Below, piece after piece: positions 1-5,234 of a DNA stretch of 5,858 nt. How positions within the stretch are numbered: position 1 is the stretch's first letter; each line of letters opens with the position of its first letter. Both the position numbers and the translations under genes were made by a program. This stretch comes from Desulfovibrio sp. (lineage in GTDB: Bacteria; Desulfobacterota; Desulfovibrionia; Desulfovibrionales; Desulfovibrionaceae), in the NCBI GenBank assembly GCA_031281815.1, contig JAITEY010000152.1:1-5858 (forward strand). Reading direction: 5' to 3'. A model generated the notes under the pieces. That model searched no databases. It saw nothing but the letters and a program-made list of their open reading frames with translations, and was not told the DNA's origin.

Positions 1-1326
1 CGTTTTGCGGCAGAGATCGAGGATTGCGAGCAGGTCTTCATCCGTTTCCGTCGGCAGACCGATCATGAAATACAGTTTGACCTGCCGCCAGCCGTACTCC
101 AGCAGGCGGCGCGCGTGCCTCACCAAATCTTCTTCGGTTATGCCCTTGTTGATGACCGCGCGCAGGCGTTCGCTCCCGGCCTCGGGGGCAAGGGTCGCGC
201 CGGTGCGCCGGATATCCGCCATGCGGGACATGATGCCGTCTTCCACGGACCCCACCCGCAACGAGGGCAGGGACAGGGAAATCTGCTCCGATGCGCAGCG
301 GTCCGCCGCATACTCGAAAAGTTCTCCCAGCGCGGAAAAATCGCCGCTGCTCAGGGACAGGAAGGACAGGTCGTCATGGCCCGTGGATTTCAGGCACCTG
401 TCCATGATTTCGCGCAAGTTGTCCACGCTGCGTTCGCGCACCGGGCGGTAGAGCATACCCGCCTGGCAGAAGCGACAACCGCGCGTGCAGCCCCTGGCGA
501 TTTCCAGGGAAAGACGGTTATGCACCGCGCCCAGGGGCAAGGGCTGGAGCAGGGGGTAGGGCGCGCCGTCCAGGTCCGGCGCGATGCGCCGGGTGGGACG
601 GGGCAGATCCGCGTACAGCGGGGCAAGAAGTGCCGGCGAAGGCCGAACCTCGGCCGGAGAGGACGGGTCCGCGCGCCGCGCGGCGGGGATGCCGCCCCGG
701 TCCTGAAAAAATTCCGGCACATAGACGCCGGGGACGGCGGCCAGACGCCGGAGCAGCGTGTCCCGGTCCGAGCCCCTGTCCCGCTCTTCCTCAAAAACCG
801 TCAGCAGTTCCGGCAGGCTTTCTTCAGCTTCACCCAGGCACATGACGTCCACAAAGGGGGCCAGGGGTTCGGCGGCCAGCGTGCAGCAGCCGCCGGCCAG
901 GACAAGAGGCAGGGGACGTCCGTCCGGCCCCGGCCCTTTTCTGTCGGCGGAGCGCAGGGGCAGCCCGCCCAGGTCCAGCATGTAAAGGATGTTGGTGTAG
1001 CACAGTTCGTGGGTGACGCTGAACCCCAGGATATCCAGGCGATGCAGGGGAGTATCCGATTCCAGGGTGCACAGCGGCGCGGCGCGCGCGCGCAGAACGG
1101 CGCCCGTTTCGCGGCAGGGAGCGAACACACGCTCGGCGGCGCAGCCTTCGCGCGCGTTGAGCAGGGCATAGAGGATTTTCTGGCCGAGGTAGGACATGCC
1201 GACCTCGTAGAGATCGGGGAAGGCCAGCCCGACATGCGTTTTGACCGGAAGCTGCTTGTGCGCCGCCCCTTCTTCAATCCCCAGCCAACGGGCCGGTCCG
1301 GGCAGCAGGGGCAGCAGTTCGCGCAT
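1..1326 (-). CDS. B12-binding-type radical SAM protein (TIGR03960-like), 3' end outside window
   Basis: The frame is open without a stop from an ATG at 1326 to the left edge, giving 442 codons of an incomplete gene. I checked each codon in this frame and saw no frameshift. The start is supported by GGAGGG at 1336-1341, 9 nt upstream. The radical SAM iron-sulfur motif CTRGCRFC (CxxxCxxC) places cysteines at residues 280, 284 and 287, preceded by LEIARG. The region from about residue 30 to 170 (GLAFPDLYEVGMSYLG, then LAGGCC) resembles the cobalamin-binding-like Rossmann domain that precedes the radical SAM core in the family named TIGR03960. Later motifs (LSLSSGDFS, TLAPEAGSERLR, VKLYFMIGLPTETDED) fit the radical SAM barrel. 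Members are often fused or adjacent to a DUF2344 domain, which would lie outside this window. Substrate and reaction are unknown. It follows the GGDEF gene by 54 bp and is probably co-transcribed. The family call is from memory of conserved motifs. Confidence 0.88.
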   Translation of the reverse strand, partial: MRELLPLLPGPARWLGIEEGAAHKQLPVKTHVGLAFPDLYEVGMSYLGQKILYALLNAREGCAAERVFAPCRETGAVLRARAAPLCTLESDTPLHRLDILGFSVTHELCYTNILYMLDLGGLPLRSADRKGPGPDGRPLPLVLAGGCCTLAAEPLAPFVDVMCLGEAEESLPELLTVFEEERDRGSDRDTLLRRLAAVPGVYVPEFFQDRGGIPAARRADPSSPAEVRPSPALLAPLYADLPRPTRRIAPDLDGAPYPLLQPLPLGAVHNRLSLEIARGCTRGCRFCQAGMLYRPVRERSVDNLREIMDRCLKSTGHDDLSFLSLSSGDFSALGELFEYAADRCASEQISLSLPSLRVGSVEDGIMSRMADIRRTGATLAPEAGSERLRAVINKGITEEDLVRHARRLLEYGWRQVKLYFMIGLPTETDEDLLAILDLCRKT

Positions 1327-1335
1327 TATCGGTAT

Positions 1336-1341
1336 CCCTCC
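1336..1341 (-). promoter_or_regulatory. Shine-Dalgarno of the radical SAM gene
   Basis: On the minus strand this reads GGAGGG and lies 9 nt before the ATG at 1326. It fixes the start of a gene whose frame has no stop in the window. It falls in the 54-bp gap after the GGDEF stop codon, so no separate promoter is needed. Confidence 0.7.
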
Positions 1342-1380
1342 GGCGCAACGGCGGCGAGGCCGTCCGGCGGCGGCGCGTCA

Positions 1381-2292
1381 TCACAGGGTGCCGGAGCACA
1401 CCGTGTTTCTGCCTGCCCGCTTGGCGGCATAGAGCAACGCGTCGGCTTTGGCGATGAATTCCCGCAATACGGCCCCTTCCGCGGGCGTACAGGAGGCAAT
1501 GCCGATACTGACGGTCACGGCGGGCACCGGTTCCGGGTCGGACACGGGAACACGCTCGGCCGCCACGACCTTGCGGACGCTTTCGGCGATGCGCCGGGCG
1601 CCCTGAAGATCGGTATCCGGCAGGATGATACCGAATTCCTCGCCGCCCAGCCGGGCGGCGAGGTCGCCCGGCCGCCTGGCCGCATCGGCGAAGATTTTCG
1701 CGGCGGCTTTGAGCATGTCGTCCCCCTGCAGGTGCCCGTAGGTATCGTTGTAGCGTTTGAAGTTGTCCAAATCCATCATCAAAAAGGAGATGGGCTTTTT
1801 TTCGCGGACGGCGCGCCGCCATTCTTTGTCCATGTGCGCGTCGAAGCTGCGCCGGTTGGGAATATCCGTCAAGGCATCGATAAAGCCGAGTTTTTCAATC
1901 ATGCGCATCTGCCGCACGATTTGAATCTGGGTCTTTACCCTCGCCTTGACAACGGCGTTTTTCAAGGGTTTAGCAAGGTAGTCGGCCGCGCCGAACTGCA
2001 GCCACTGCTCCACCGTGCTCTCATCCTCGGGAACCGCCATAATGATGAAGGGGACGGCGCGCCCGCCGGCGCCGGCTTTGAGCTGCGCCTGAATATGACG
2101 GACATGGTCGCCGGGCAGGCCGGCATCCAGCAGGACCAGGTCGGGCCGGGTATCGGAAAAAAGCGGGAGGGCTTCAGCGACGGACCGTGCCGAAAGAACT
2201 TCGTACTCCGGGGCTATCAGGCGATGCAGCTGCGCAAGAACGGCTTCCTCGTCGTCCACGACCAGAACGGTATAGGCTCGACCGCTTTCCAT
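1381..2292 (-). CDS. Response-regulator diguanylate cyclase (REC-GGDEF)
   Basis: This 303-residue cytosolic protein has an N-terminal receiver domain (about 6-122) and a C-terminal GGDEF domain (about 135-300); no membrane segment is seen. The receiver has the acidic pair D13/D14, phospho-acceptor D56 in LLDAGLPG, and K108 in YLAKPL. The usual Thr/Ser before strand 4's end appears to be A86 (FIIMAVPED). The GGDEF domain looks catalytically complete: DLDNFKRYNDTYGH from 174, active-site GGEEF at 216-220, and the inhibitory RxxD site (R207-D210) five residues before it. It should therefore condense two GTP into cyclic di-GMP, controlled by phosphorylation and product inhibition. I chose the ATG at 2292 because AGGAAG (2303-2308) lies upstream and the receiver fold begins at once. 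The same frame extends to an ATG at 2358, but those 22 residues look non-coding and contain a hairpin. No partner histidine kinase is visible. Confidence 0.9.
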   Translation of the reverse strand: MESGRAYTVLVVDDEEAVLAQLHRLIAPEYEVLSARSVAEALPLFSDTRPDLVLLDAGLPGDHVRHIQAQLKAGAGGRAVPFIIMAVPEDESTVEQWLQFGAADYLAKPLKNAVVKARVKTQIQIVRQMRMIEKLGFIDALTDIPNRRSFDAHMDKEWRRAVREKKPISFLMMDLDNFKRYNDTYGHLQGDDMLKAAAKIFADAARRPGDLAARLGGEEFGIILPDTDLQGARRIAESVRKVVAAERVPVSDPEPVPAVTVSIGIASCTPAEGAVLREFIAKADALLYAAKRAGRNTVCSGTL

Positions 2293-2325
2293 CGCTTTCA
2301 ATCTTCCTGCAGTCCTTACACGGAA

Positions 2326-2350
2326 CCCTGCACGACGCGGCAATGCAGGG
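2326..2350 (-). terminator. Hairpin after rplQ, weak terminator or processing candidate
   Basis: A perfect 7-bp stem, CCCTGCA pairing with TGCAGGG (2326-2332 and 2344-2350), encloses an 11-nt loop. It starts 14 bp after the rplQ stop and ends before the GGDEF ribosome-binding site. The minus-strand sequence after the stem is GTTCCGTGTAAGG-like rather than a clean U run, so full intrinsic termination is doubtful. It could reduce read-through from the ribosomal operon into the GGDEF gene or mark an mRNA processing point. Confidence 0.35.
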
Positions 2351-2364
2351 CAAGGCAAAAGCCG

Positions 2365-2793
2365 TCAGGACTCGGAGCTGTCTTTCGCCGCGGGGGCCGC
2401 CGGTTTTTTTCCCTCATTGAGGGCCGGCACCGCGGGTTTGCGCGTGAATTCAATCAGAGCCAGAGGCGCGGCGTCGCCCTTGCGCGGCACGGGCAGCTTG
2501 ACGACGCGGGTATACCCGCCGCCCCCGCCGCTGAACAGGGGACCGAAGTCGTCAAAGAGCCTTTGGACCAGCCGGTGATCGCCGAGTACCCGGTAGGCCT
2601 GCCTGCGGGCATGCAGGTCGTTTTTCAGGGCCAGGGTAATCAACGGCTCCGCAACCCCGCGCAGGTCTTTGGCCTTGGCTTCGGTGGTGGTTATACGGCC
2701 GGCGGCGATCAGCGCCTTGGCCAGATTGCGGAGCAGGGCCTTGCGGTGGGCAGGATTTCTGCCGAGCTTGCGTCCGGACTTTCTATGCCTCAT
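2365..2793 (-). CDS. rplQ: 50S ribosomal protein L17
   Basis: L17 is a large-subunit protein that binds 23S rRNA near the exit side of the ribosome. The 142-residue product begins MRHRKSGRKLGRNPAHRKAL, the family's basic, highly conserved start, followed by TTTEAKAKDLRGVAEPLITLA and a GGYTRVVKL block near residue 90. A low-complexity tail rich in Ala, Pro, Lys and Ser (about 123-142) makes it longer than the usual 115-130 residues of short L17 proteins; such tails vary between lineages. The ATG at 2793 lies inside the end of rpoA, giving an 11-bp overlap, and AAGGAAG (2801-2807) sits 7 nt upstream within rpoA. Translation is probably coupled to rpoA. The gene ends the canonical alpha operon order. 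Stop is TGA. Confidence 0.97.
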   Translation of the reverse strand: MRHRKSGRKLGRNPAHRKALLRNLAKALIAAGRITTTEAKAKDLRGVAEPLITLALKNDLHARRQAYRVLGDHRLVQRLFDDFGPLFSGGGGGYTRVVKLPVPRKGDAAPLALIEFTRKPAVPALNEGKKPAAPAAKDSSES

Positions 2794-3826
2794 TTTGCTG
2801 CTTCCTTAGCCATTCCTGGTGTTTCTTGTCGAAATTGTCCACTTTCATGTCGAAATCAAGGCCCAAGTCAGCCAGCACTTTTTTGATTTCATCGAGTGAT
2901 TTCTTGCCGAAGTTCTTGGTCTTGAGCATGTCGTTTTCGTGGCGCTGGACGATTTCCCCGACAAGCGTGATATTGGCCGACTTCAGACAATTGGTGGCGC
3001 GCACGGAAAGTTCGAGTTCGTCGATGGACTTGAAAAGGTTCTCGTTCAGTTCACCGGCGCCCGCGCCGTCGGCCGGGGTTTCCCCGGAAATGCGTTCGTC
3101 GAAATTGATGAAGACCGTGAGTTGATCCTTCAAAATCTTGGCGCTGTAAGCAAGGGCGTCGTCGGGACTGAGCGAGCCGTCGGTCCAGACTTCAAGGATA
3201 AGGCGGTCGTAGTCGGTCATCTGGCCGACACGGGCCTGTTCCACGGTATAGGAAACCTTGCGCACAGGCGCGTAACCGGCATCCAGCGCGATGAGGCCGA
3301 TTTCCTCGCCGATGCCTTCGTGCATTTCGGCGGGCACATATCCTTTGCCCATGCGGGCTTCCAGTTCAAATTCCACTTCGCCGGGATCGGTAATGGTGAA
3401 CAGGTGCTGTTCGGGGTTGAGAACGACGATGTGATGGGTGCATTCCAGGTTCGACGCGGTTACCGGCCCGACCTTCGCCGCCTTGAGCAGGACGCGCTGG
3501 GCTTCGTCCGTATCCATGGCCATGCGGACCTGTTTGATGTTCAGGATGATGTCGGTCACGTCTTCCAACACGCCGGGGATGGTGGTGAATTCATGCTGCA
3601 CCCCGCGGATCTTCACGGCGACAAAGGCCGCTCCCTGCAGGGAGGAAAGCAGAATGCGCCGCAACGCGTTGCCTATGGTGGTGCCGTAGCCGCGTTCCAG
3701 GGGCTCGCAGACGAAACGCCCGTACATGGGATCCGTGGCGTCCCCCGTCCGCGTAACCTGCTCGGGCTTGACCAATTCCGACCAGTTGCGCGAATTGATC
3801 ATCCTCTCGCCTTGTTTAAAAATCAT
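2783..3826 (-). CDS. rpoA: DNA-directed RNA polymerase subunit alpha
   Basis: Alpha dimerises to scaffold assembly of beta and beta', and its C-terminal domain contacts promoter UP elements and activators. The 347-residue product is full length. The N-terminal domain (about 1-240) carries the dimerisation signature LERGYGTTIGNALRRILLSS at 43-62, then VQHEFTTIPGVLEDV and MGKGYVPAEMHEG. An acidic, Gly/Ala-rich linker (about 246-262) leads to the C-terminal domain (about 265-335) with SVRATNCLK, where R276 corresponds to the DNA-contacting Arg265 of E. coli, and LKTKNFGKKSLDEI. I chose the ATG at 3826 because the KQGER-IN start matches Desulfovibrio alpha subunits I remember; an internal ATG at 3802 (residue 9) is possible but would remove that block. 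GGGG 6 nt upstream is a modest ribosome-binding site. It lies 29 bp after rpsD and overlaps rplQ. Stop is TAG. Confidence 0.98.
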   Translation of the reverse strand: MIFKQGERMINSRNWSELVKPEQVTRTGDATDPMYGRFVCEPLERGYGTTIGNALRRILLSSLQGAAFVAVKIRGVQHEFTTIPGVLEDVTDIILNIKQVRMAMDTDEAQRVLLKAAKVGPVTASNLECTHHIVVLNPEQHLFTITDPGEVEFELEARMGKGYVPAEMHEGIGEEIGLIALDAGYAPVRKVSYTVEQARVGQMTDYDRLILEVWTDGSLSPDDALAYSAKILKDQLTVFINFDERISGETPADGAGAGELNENLFKSIDELELSVRATNCLKSANITLVGEIVQRHENDMLKTKNFGKKSLDEIKKVLADLGLDFDMKVDNFDKKHQEWLRKQQNEA

Positions 3827-3855
3827 ATGTGTCCCCGCCGGCCGGGATGCGGCCT

Positions 3856-4482
3856 TTACTTGGAATAAAGTTCGACAATAAGGTCTTCATTGATCGGGGT
3901 CTGAATGTCGTCGCGTTGAGGAAGGGCCTTGACCGTGCCGCGAAACGCCGTGCCGTCGATTTCGAGCCAACTCGGCAGCCCTCTGCGGGCTATGGCCTGA
4001 GGCGCTTGGGCCAGAACTTCCGTCTTGCGCTTTTTTTCCGGCACTTCAAGCACATCGCCGGATTTTACCAGGATGGAGGGTATATTCACCTTGCGTCCGT
4101 TGAGGGTAAACAGGCCGTGGCGCACGAGCTGCCGCGCCTGCTGGCGCGAGGAGGCGAAACCCAGGCGGTACACGACGTTGTCCAGACGGCGCTCAAGGCT
4201 GATGAGCAGGTTGTGGCCGGTGATGCCTTTGGCCATGTCCGCCTTGGTAAAATAGGTATGGAACTGGCGCTCCAGCACCCCGTAAATCCGGCGCACTTTC
4301 TGTTTTTCGCGCAGTTGCAGGGCATAGTCGGAAACTTTCTTGCGCGCCCTGCCGTGCTGCCCGGGGGCATAGGGCCGGCGGTCGAAAGCGCATTTTTCCG
4401 TGTGGCAACGGTCGCCCTTGATCATCAGCTTGACCCCTTCGCGGCGGCACAGGCGGCACTTGGAATCGTTATACTTGGCCAA
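3856..4482 (-). CDS. rpsD: 30S ribosomal protein S4 (TTG start)
   Basis: S4 nucleates 30S assembly by binding the 5' domain of 16S rRNA, and in several bacteria also represses its own mRNA. The 208-residue product has the usual family length. Its N-terminal zinc-binding cysteines are all present (C9, C12, C26, C31; CRLC and DRCHTEKC), so this is the zinc-containing form. The S4 RNA-binding domain lies at about 98-160 (RRLDNVVYRLGF, SRQQARQLVRHG, LNGRKVNIPS). Homology begins at AKYNDSKC, immediately after a TTG codon at 4480-4482, with AAGGAGG (4489-4495) 6 nt upstream; there is no ATG at this point. The frame continues upstream to an ATG at 4608, but that 42-residue extension is arginine-rich and unlike S4. 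A 177-bp gap separates it from rpsK and 29 bp from rpoA. Stop is TAA. Confidence 0.97.
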   Translation of the reverse strand: MAKYNDSKCRLCRREGVKLMIKGDRCHTEKCAFDRRPYAPGQHGRARKKVSDYALQLREKQKVRRIYGVLERQFHTYFTKADMAKGITGHNLLISLERRLDNVVYRLGFASSRQQARQLVRHGLFTLNGRKVNIPSILVKSGDVLEVPEKKRKTEVLAQAPQAIARRGLPSWLEIDGTAFRGTVKALPQRDDIQTPINEDLIVELYSK

Positions 4483-4488
4483 GGTATT

Positions 4489-4495
4489 CCTCCTT
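4489..4495 (-). promoter_or_regulatory. Strong Shine-Dalgarno that fixes the rpsD TTG start
   Basis: The minus strand reads AAGGAGG with a 6-nt spacer to TTG (4482). It is the strongest ribosome-binding site in the window and it decides the start: the conserved S4 N-terminus begins directly after the TTG. A strong site paired with a weak start codon is a common balance. Confidence 0.85.
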
Positions 4496-4517
4496 GTTCT
4501 GTTTGCACAAAGCAACG

Positions 4518-4535
4518 GCGCCCGCGCGGGGGCGC
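4518..4535 (-). promoter_or_regulatory. GC hairpin upstream of rpsD
   Basis: GCGCCC (4518-4523) pairs perfectly with GGGCGC (4530-4535) around a 6-nt loop. In the transcript it ends 35 nt before the rpsD start codon and 22 nt before its Shine-Dalgarno. It could be part of a structured leader affecting S4 translation. No U run follows, so it is not a standard terminator. In DNA this GC-rich, such a stem can arise by chance. Confidence 0.3.
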
Positions 4536-4612
4536 ATCGCCGGCGCTTTCGGCGCGTTCCCGCCGCACCTACCGGAAAGCCGCGCGCGGCGGCGCGACAA
4601 GCCGTCACGCAT

Positions 4613-4639
4613 CGTCCCTGCCGTAGATGCAGGGCGACG
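4613..4639 (-). promoter_or_regulatory. Hairpin just after rpsK
   Basis: CCCTGC (4616-4621) pairs with GCAGGG (4629-4634) around a 7-nt loop, extended by CGT/ACG (4613-4615 and 4637-4639) with a 2-nt bulge. It lies 20 nt downstream of the rpsK stop in the transcript. No U run follows, which argues against an intrinsic terminator. It may protect or separate the rpsK and rpsD message segments. Confidence 0.35.
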
Positions 4640-4659
4640 TCGCGGCGGCGGAACCGACA

Positions 4660-5049
4660 TTATACGCGGCGGCGTTTGGGCGGACGGCAGCCGTTGTGGG
4701 GTATGGGAGTCACATCCCTGATAAACGCCACTTTGAACCCGGCGTTGTTGACGGCGCGCATGGCCGACTCCCGGCCTGACCCCGGACCGAGCACATAGAT
4801 GCCGACAGTGCGCATGCCGTGCTCCTGCGCCTTGCGGGCCGCCTGTTCGGCCGCGACCTGCGCGGCGAACGGGGTGGATTTGCGCGACCCCTTGAACCCC
4901 GCCTGACCGGCGCTGGCCCACGATATCGCGTTGCCCCTGGTGTCGGTGAAGGTGATTATCGTATTATTGAAGGATGCCTGGATATGGGCAAGCCCCACCG
5001 GCACGTTCTTCTTTTCTTTCTTTTTGACGGCGCGTCTGGCTTTGGCCAT
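4660..5049 (-). CDS. rpsK: 30S ribosomal protein S11
   Basis: S11 sits on the 30S platform near the mRNA exit and helps shape the Shine-Dalgarno interaction site. The 129-residue product has exactly the common family length. It has a basic N-terminus (MAKARRAVKKKEKKNV), then AHIQASFNNTIITFTDTRGN from about 22, SSAGxxGFKGSRKSTPFAAQ-type sequence (here SWASAGQAGFKGSRKSTPFAAQ) from about 44, and the closing VTPIPHNGCRPPKRRRV that is the hallmark of the family. The ATG at 5049 has only a weak GAGAG (5056-5060) 6 nt upstream. The upstream gap to rpsM is 374 bp, far longer than other junctions here, and contains a repeat array and a possible promoter, so rpsK and the genes after it may have their own expression control. 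Stop is TAA. Confidence 0.98.
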   Translation of the reverse strand: MAKARRAVKKKEKKNVPVGLAHIQASFNNTIITFTDTRGNAISWASAGQAGFKGSRKSTPFAAQVAAEQAARKAQEHGMRTVGIYVLGPGSGRESAMRAVNNAGFKVAFIRDVTPIPHNGCRPPKRRRV

Positions 5050-5078
5050 GGCTGACTCTCAAAGTAGCGGTTGTTGTA
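5050..5078 (-). promoter_or_regulatory. rpsK 5' leader with weak ribosome-binding site
   Basis: This short unique stretch links the repeat array to the rpsK start. Its only purine-rich element near the start is GAGAG at 5056-5060, 6 nt before the ATG. That is weak for a highly expressed ribosomal protein. The rest (TACAACAACCGCTACTT on the minus strand) looks unstructured and AC-rich, which may help initiation. Confidence 0.45.
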
Positions 5079-5234
5079 CTCACATTGTATTCACGTCGTA
5101 GGAACATCTTCAAGTCGTATTCACGCTGCGTTCACATCGTATTTCTGCGTTCACATCGTATTTCTGCGTTCACATCGTATTTGCACTGTGTTCACATCGT
5201 ACCAATGCTGATTTCACATCGTATTCACGTTGTG
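5079..5234. repeat. 11-nt phased tandem repeat array between rpsM and rpsK
   Basis: Read on the plus strand, the stretch divides into 11-nt units with three 8-nt units. TTCACATCGTA occurs exactly five times, at 5131, 5150, 5169, 5191 and 5213, with start-to-start steps of 19, 19, 22 and 22. Between these copies lie B-type units: TTTCTGCG twice (5142, 5161), TTTGCACTGTG (5180), CCAATGCTGAT (5202) and TTCACGTTGTG (5224). Toward rpsK the units are CTCACATTGTA (5079), TTCACGTCGTA (5090), an 8-nt GGAACATC (5101), TTCAAGTCGTA (5109) and TTCACGCTGCG (5120). The B units with the full TTCAC core suggest a single ancestral 11-mer, now arranged as A-B pairs of 22 or 19 nt. The array is clearly less GC-rich than its surroundings. 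All copies point the same way. I recognise no known repeat family. Confidence 0.88.
5084..5113 (-). promoter_or_regulatory. Possible sigma-70-type promoter for rpsK onward
   Basis: On the minus strand TTGAAG (5108-5113, 4 of 6 to the -35 consensus) and TACAAT (5084-5089, 5 of 6 to the -10 consensus) are separated by 18 nt. Transcription would begin near 5077, about 28 nt before the rpsK ATG. The two boxes coincide with the units of the array that depart from its consensus. Other array copies give weaker TACGAT boxes. This is a motif match only. Confidence 0.33.

Noticed and set aside
2293..2358. Upstream ATG start for the GGDEF protein, adding 22 residues
   Set aside because: The extension covers the post-rplQ hairpin, lacks a good ribosome-binding site and precedes a receiver domain that starts normally from the ATG at 2292.
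115..2886. A 923-codon open frame on the plus strand, and similar ones at 2939-3868 and 3829-4626
   Set aside because: They lie antisense to radical SAM, GGDEF, rplQ, rpoA and rpsD coding sequence, run across gene boundaries and show no recognisable domain. They are explained by GC-rich codon use on the minus strand.
4483..4608. N-terminal extension of S4 from the ATG at 4608
   Set aside because: The 42 residues are arginine-rich and unlike S4, whose conserved start begins at the TTG codon with a strong ribosome-binding site.
4469..4612. Small 47-codon frame between rpsK and rpsD, overlapping the rpsD start
   Set aside because: It has a poorly spaced ribosome-binding site (AGGG 3 nt from ATG), an arginine-rich composition typical of GC-rich noise, and no recognisable homology.
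5131..5223. CRP/FNR-type palindromic operators, because the minus strand repeats TGTGA
   Set aside because: All copies point the same way and no TGTGA-N6-TCACA palindrome is formed, so dimer-type CRP sites are not supported.
5079..5234. CRISPR array
   Set aside because: Units are 11 nt with no unique 30-nt-class spacers; intervening sequence is itself repeat-like and only 8-11 nt long.
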